A stretch of DNA of 64,000 nucleotides, from NCBI RefSeq assembly GCF_003977755.1, contig NZ_RQWN01000003.1:372001-436000 (forward strand), in the 5' to 3' direction. This stretch comes from Haloterrigena salifodinae (GTDB lineage: Archaea; Halobacteriota; Halobacteria; Halobacteriales; Natrialbaceae). Positions 63,605 through 64,000 of this stretch are shown here, one piece after another. The first letter of the stretch is position 1. The number at the start of each line of letters is the position of its first letter. The notes below the pieces were generated by a model that was not told where the DNA came from, ran no database searches, and worked only from the letters and a program-made list of their open reading frames with translations. The position numbers and the translations under genes are program-made.

Positions 63605-64000
63605 CTAGACGCCGCGGACGCGCACCGTCTGCTGGTCCGAATCGTCGGCCGTCTGGACGCGGACGGGGAACTGCTGGTCGGACGCGACCGGCGGTGTCTG
63701 GTAGCTCATCGTGAACGTTGTCCGTTCGCCGGCCTCGAGCGACACCGACCGCGATTCGACGGTCGTCGGATCGTGGCCGACCACGAGGTCGACGGTTGCG
63801 GAGCCGGCCGCGCCGCCGGTGTTCCGGACCTCCACGGTCCCCTCGAGGTAGCCGCCCGCCTCAACCGGGGAGTTGGTACTAAGAATCGAGACCGCGAACG
63901 ACGCCGCGGCGTCGCCGTCGGAACCGCTATCGTCGCCGTCGGACCCGCTATCGTCGCCATCGGACCCGTTATCGTCGGCGTCGGTGTCATTCTCATCGCT
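63605..64000 (-). CDS. C-terminal part of a surface protein with CARDB-like domain
   Basis: The frame enters from the right edge and ends at TAG 63605. It reads an acidic tandem-repeat linker (GSDGDDS units, encoded by an 18-base repeat at about 63917-63990) and then a CARDB-type beta-sandwich of about 110 residues (VEAGGYLEGTVEVRNTGGAA, YQTPPVASDQQFPVRVQTAD). Such domains are common in haloarchaeal surface or lipoproteins. The N-terminus lies outside the window. Confidence 0.78.
   Translation of the reverse strand, partial: SDENDTDADDNGSDGDDSGSDGDDSGSDGDAAASFAVSILSTNSPVEAGGYLEGTVEVRNTGGAAGSATVDLVVGHDPTTVESRSVSLEAGERTTFTMSYQTPPVASDQQFPVRVQTADDSDQQTVRVRGV
63917..63990 (-). repeat. 18-base tandem repeat encoding an acidic linker
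   Basis: About four copies of an 18-base unit (GATAGCGGGTCCGACGGC-like on the minus strand) encode GSDGDDS repeats. They lie inside the partial surface-protein gene. Confidence 0.7.

Noticed and set aside
63917-63990. Possible CRISPR-like tandem repeat
   Set aside because: The 18-base units lie in frame in a coding sequence, encode an acidic GSDGDDS linker and have no spacers.
1-64000. tRNA, rRNA, RNase P or SRP RNA genes
   Set aside because: I scanned the spacers for cloverleaf patterns and conserved RNA blocks and saw none, but a dedicated covariance search would be needed to exclude them.

Overview
The window is chromosomal DNA of a halophilic archaeon (class Halobacteria, most like the Natrialbales: Haloterrigena, Natrinema, Natronorubrum and relatives; the genus is an inference). 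The evidence is high GC with GC-rich third codon positions, strongly Asp/Glu-rich proteins, TATA-type promoters placed about 28-35 bases before start codons (leaderless style), a TATA-binding protein gene, a haloarchaeal 2Fe-2S ferredoxin, Bat-type (HTH_10) regulators, HalOD1, twin-arginine lipoproteins and a PGF-CTERM-like surface protein. I found no rRNA, tRNA, CRISPR array, insertion sequence or phage gene. Long open frames antisense to real genes are common because of base composition and were left out.

Layout. 1-8.2 kb: metal-resistance block with a CopA-type ATPase (cut by the window edge), an Lrp/AsnC regulator carrying a TRASH metal-binding domain, a CopZ-like chaperone, a two-gene ABC exporter, a small HTH_10 regulator, an organomercurial-lyase-like protein and a CopB-type ATPase. 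8.3-13 kb: hisG, a winged-helix protein, tbp, a tRNA G10 methyltransferase and several tiny haloarchaeal proteins. 13-19.5 kb: a large receiver/GAF/Bat regulator, a membrane protein, a PiT phosphate transporter, a conserved haloarchaeal protein and a Gln/Gly-rich four-helix protein. 19.7-30.2 kb: upp, cupin, a prolyl-oligopeptidase, two paralogous membrane proteins, an IMPACT protein, an ACT regulator, a zinc-ribbon/winged-helix protein, hisB and hisA. 30.3-38.9 kb: an island alternating membrane transporters (SLC13/RCK, two PiT, one APC) with universal-stress proteins. 39-42.9 kb: ferredoxin, a decayed gene, the archaeal prepilin peptidase, a hairpin-rich non-coding stretch and a HIT protein. 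43.5-46 kb: a compact set for glycerol-phosphate or other alcohol-phosphate chemistry (CDP-glycerol glycerophosphotransferase family, nucleotidyltransferase, glycerophosphodiesterase). 46-64 kb: an uracil-DNA-glycosylase-like gene, ileS, lipoproteins, a gluzincin-type surface protease, prs, a glmM-like mutase, a tandem pair of unknown proteins, a site-2 protease, HPP and Usp proteins, a coiled-coil protein, hisI and the C-terminus of a surface protein.

How the genes fit together. The copper genes form a sensor-chaperone-exporter set. Four histidine genes (hisG, hisB, hisA, hisI) are scattered rather than in one operon. upp and prs serve nucleotide salvage and PRPP supply, and PRPP also feeds hisG. 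The transporter/Usp island suggests ion, phosphate or amino-acid uptake tuned by small nucleotide-binding partners, two of which have lost the usual ATP-binding glycines. The least described systems are the 43.5-46 kb phospho-alcohol module, the tandem secreted/cytoplasmic pair at 57.7-58.6 kb, the paralogous membrane pair at 23.6-25.4 kb (the second lacks a matching start codon), and the hairpin-rich element at 41.4-42.1 kb.
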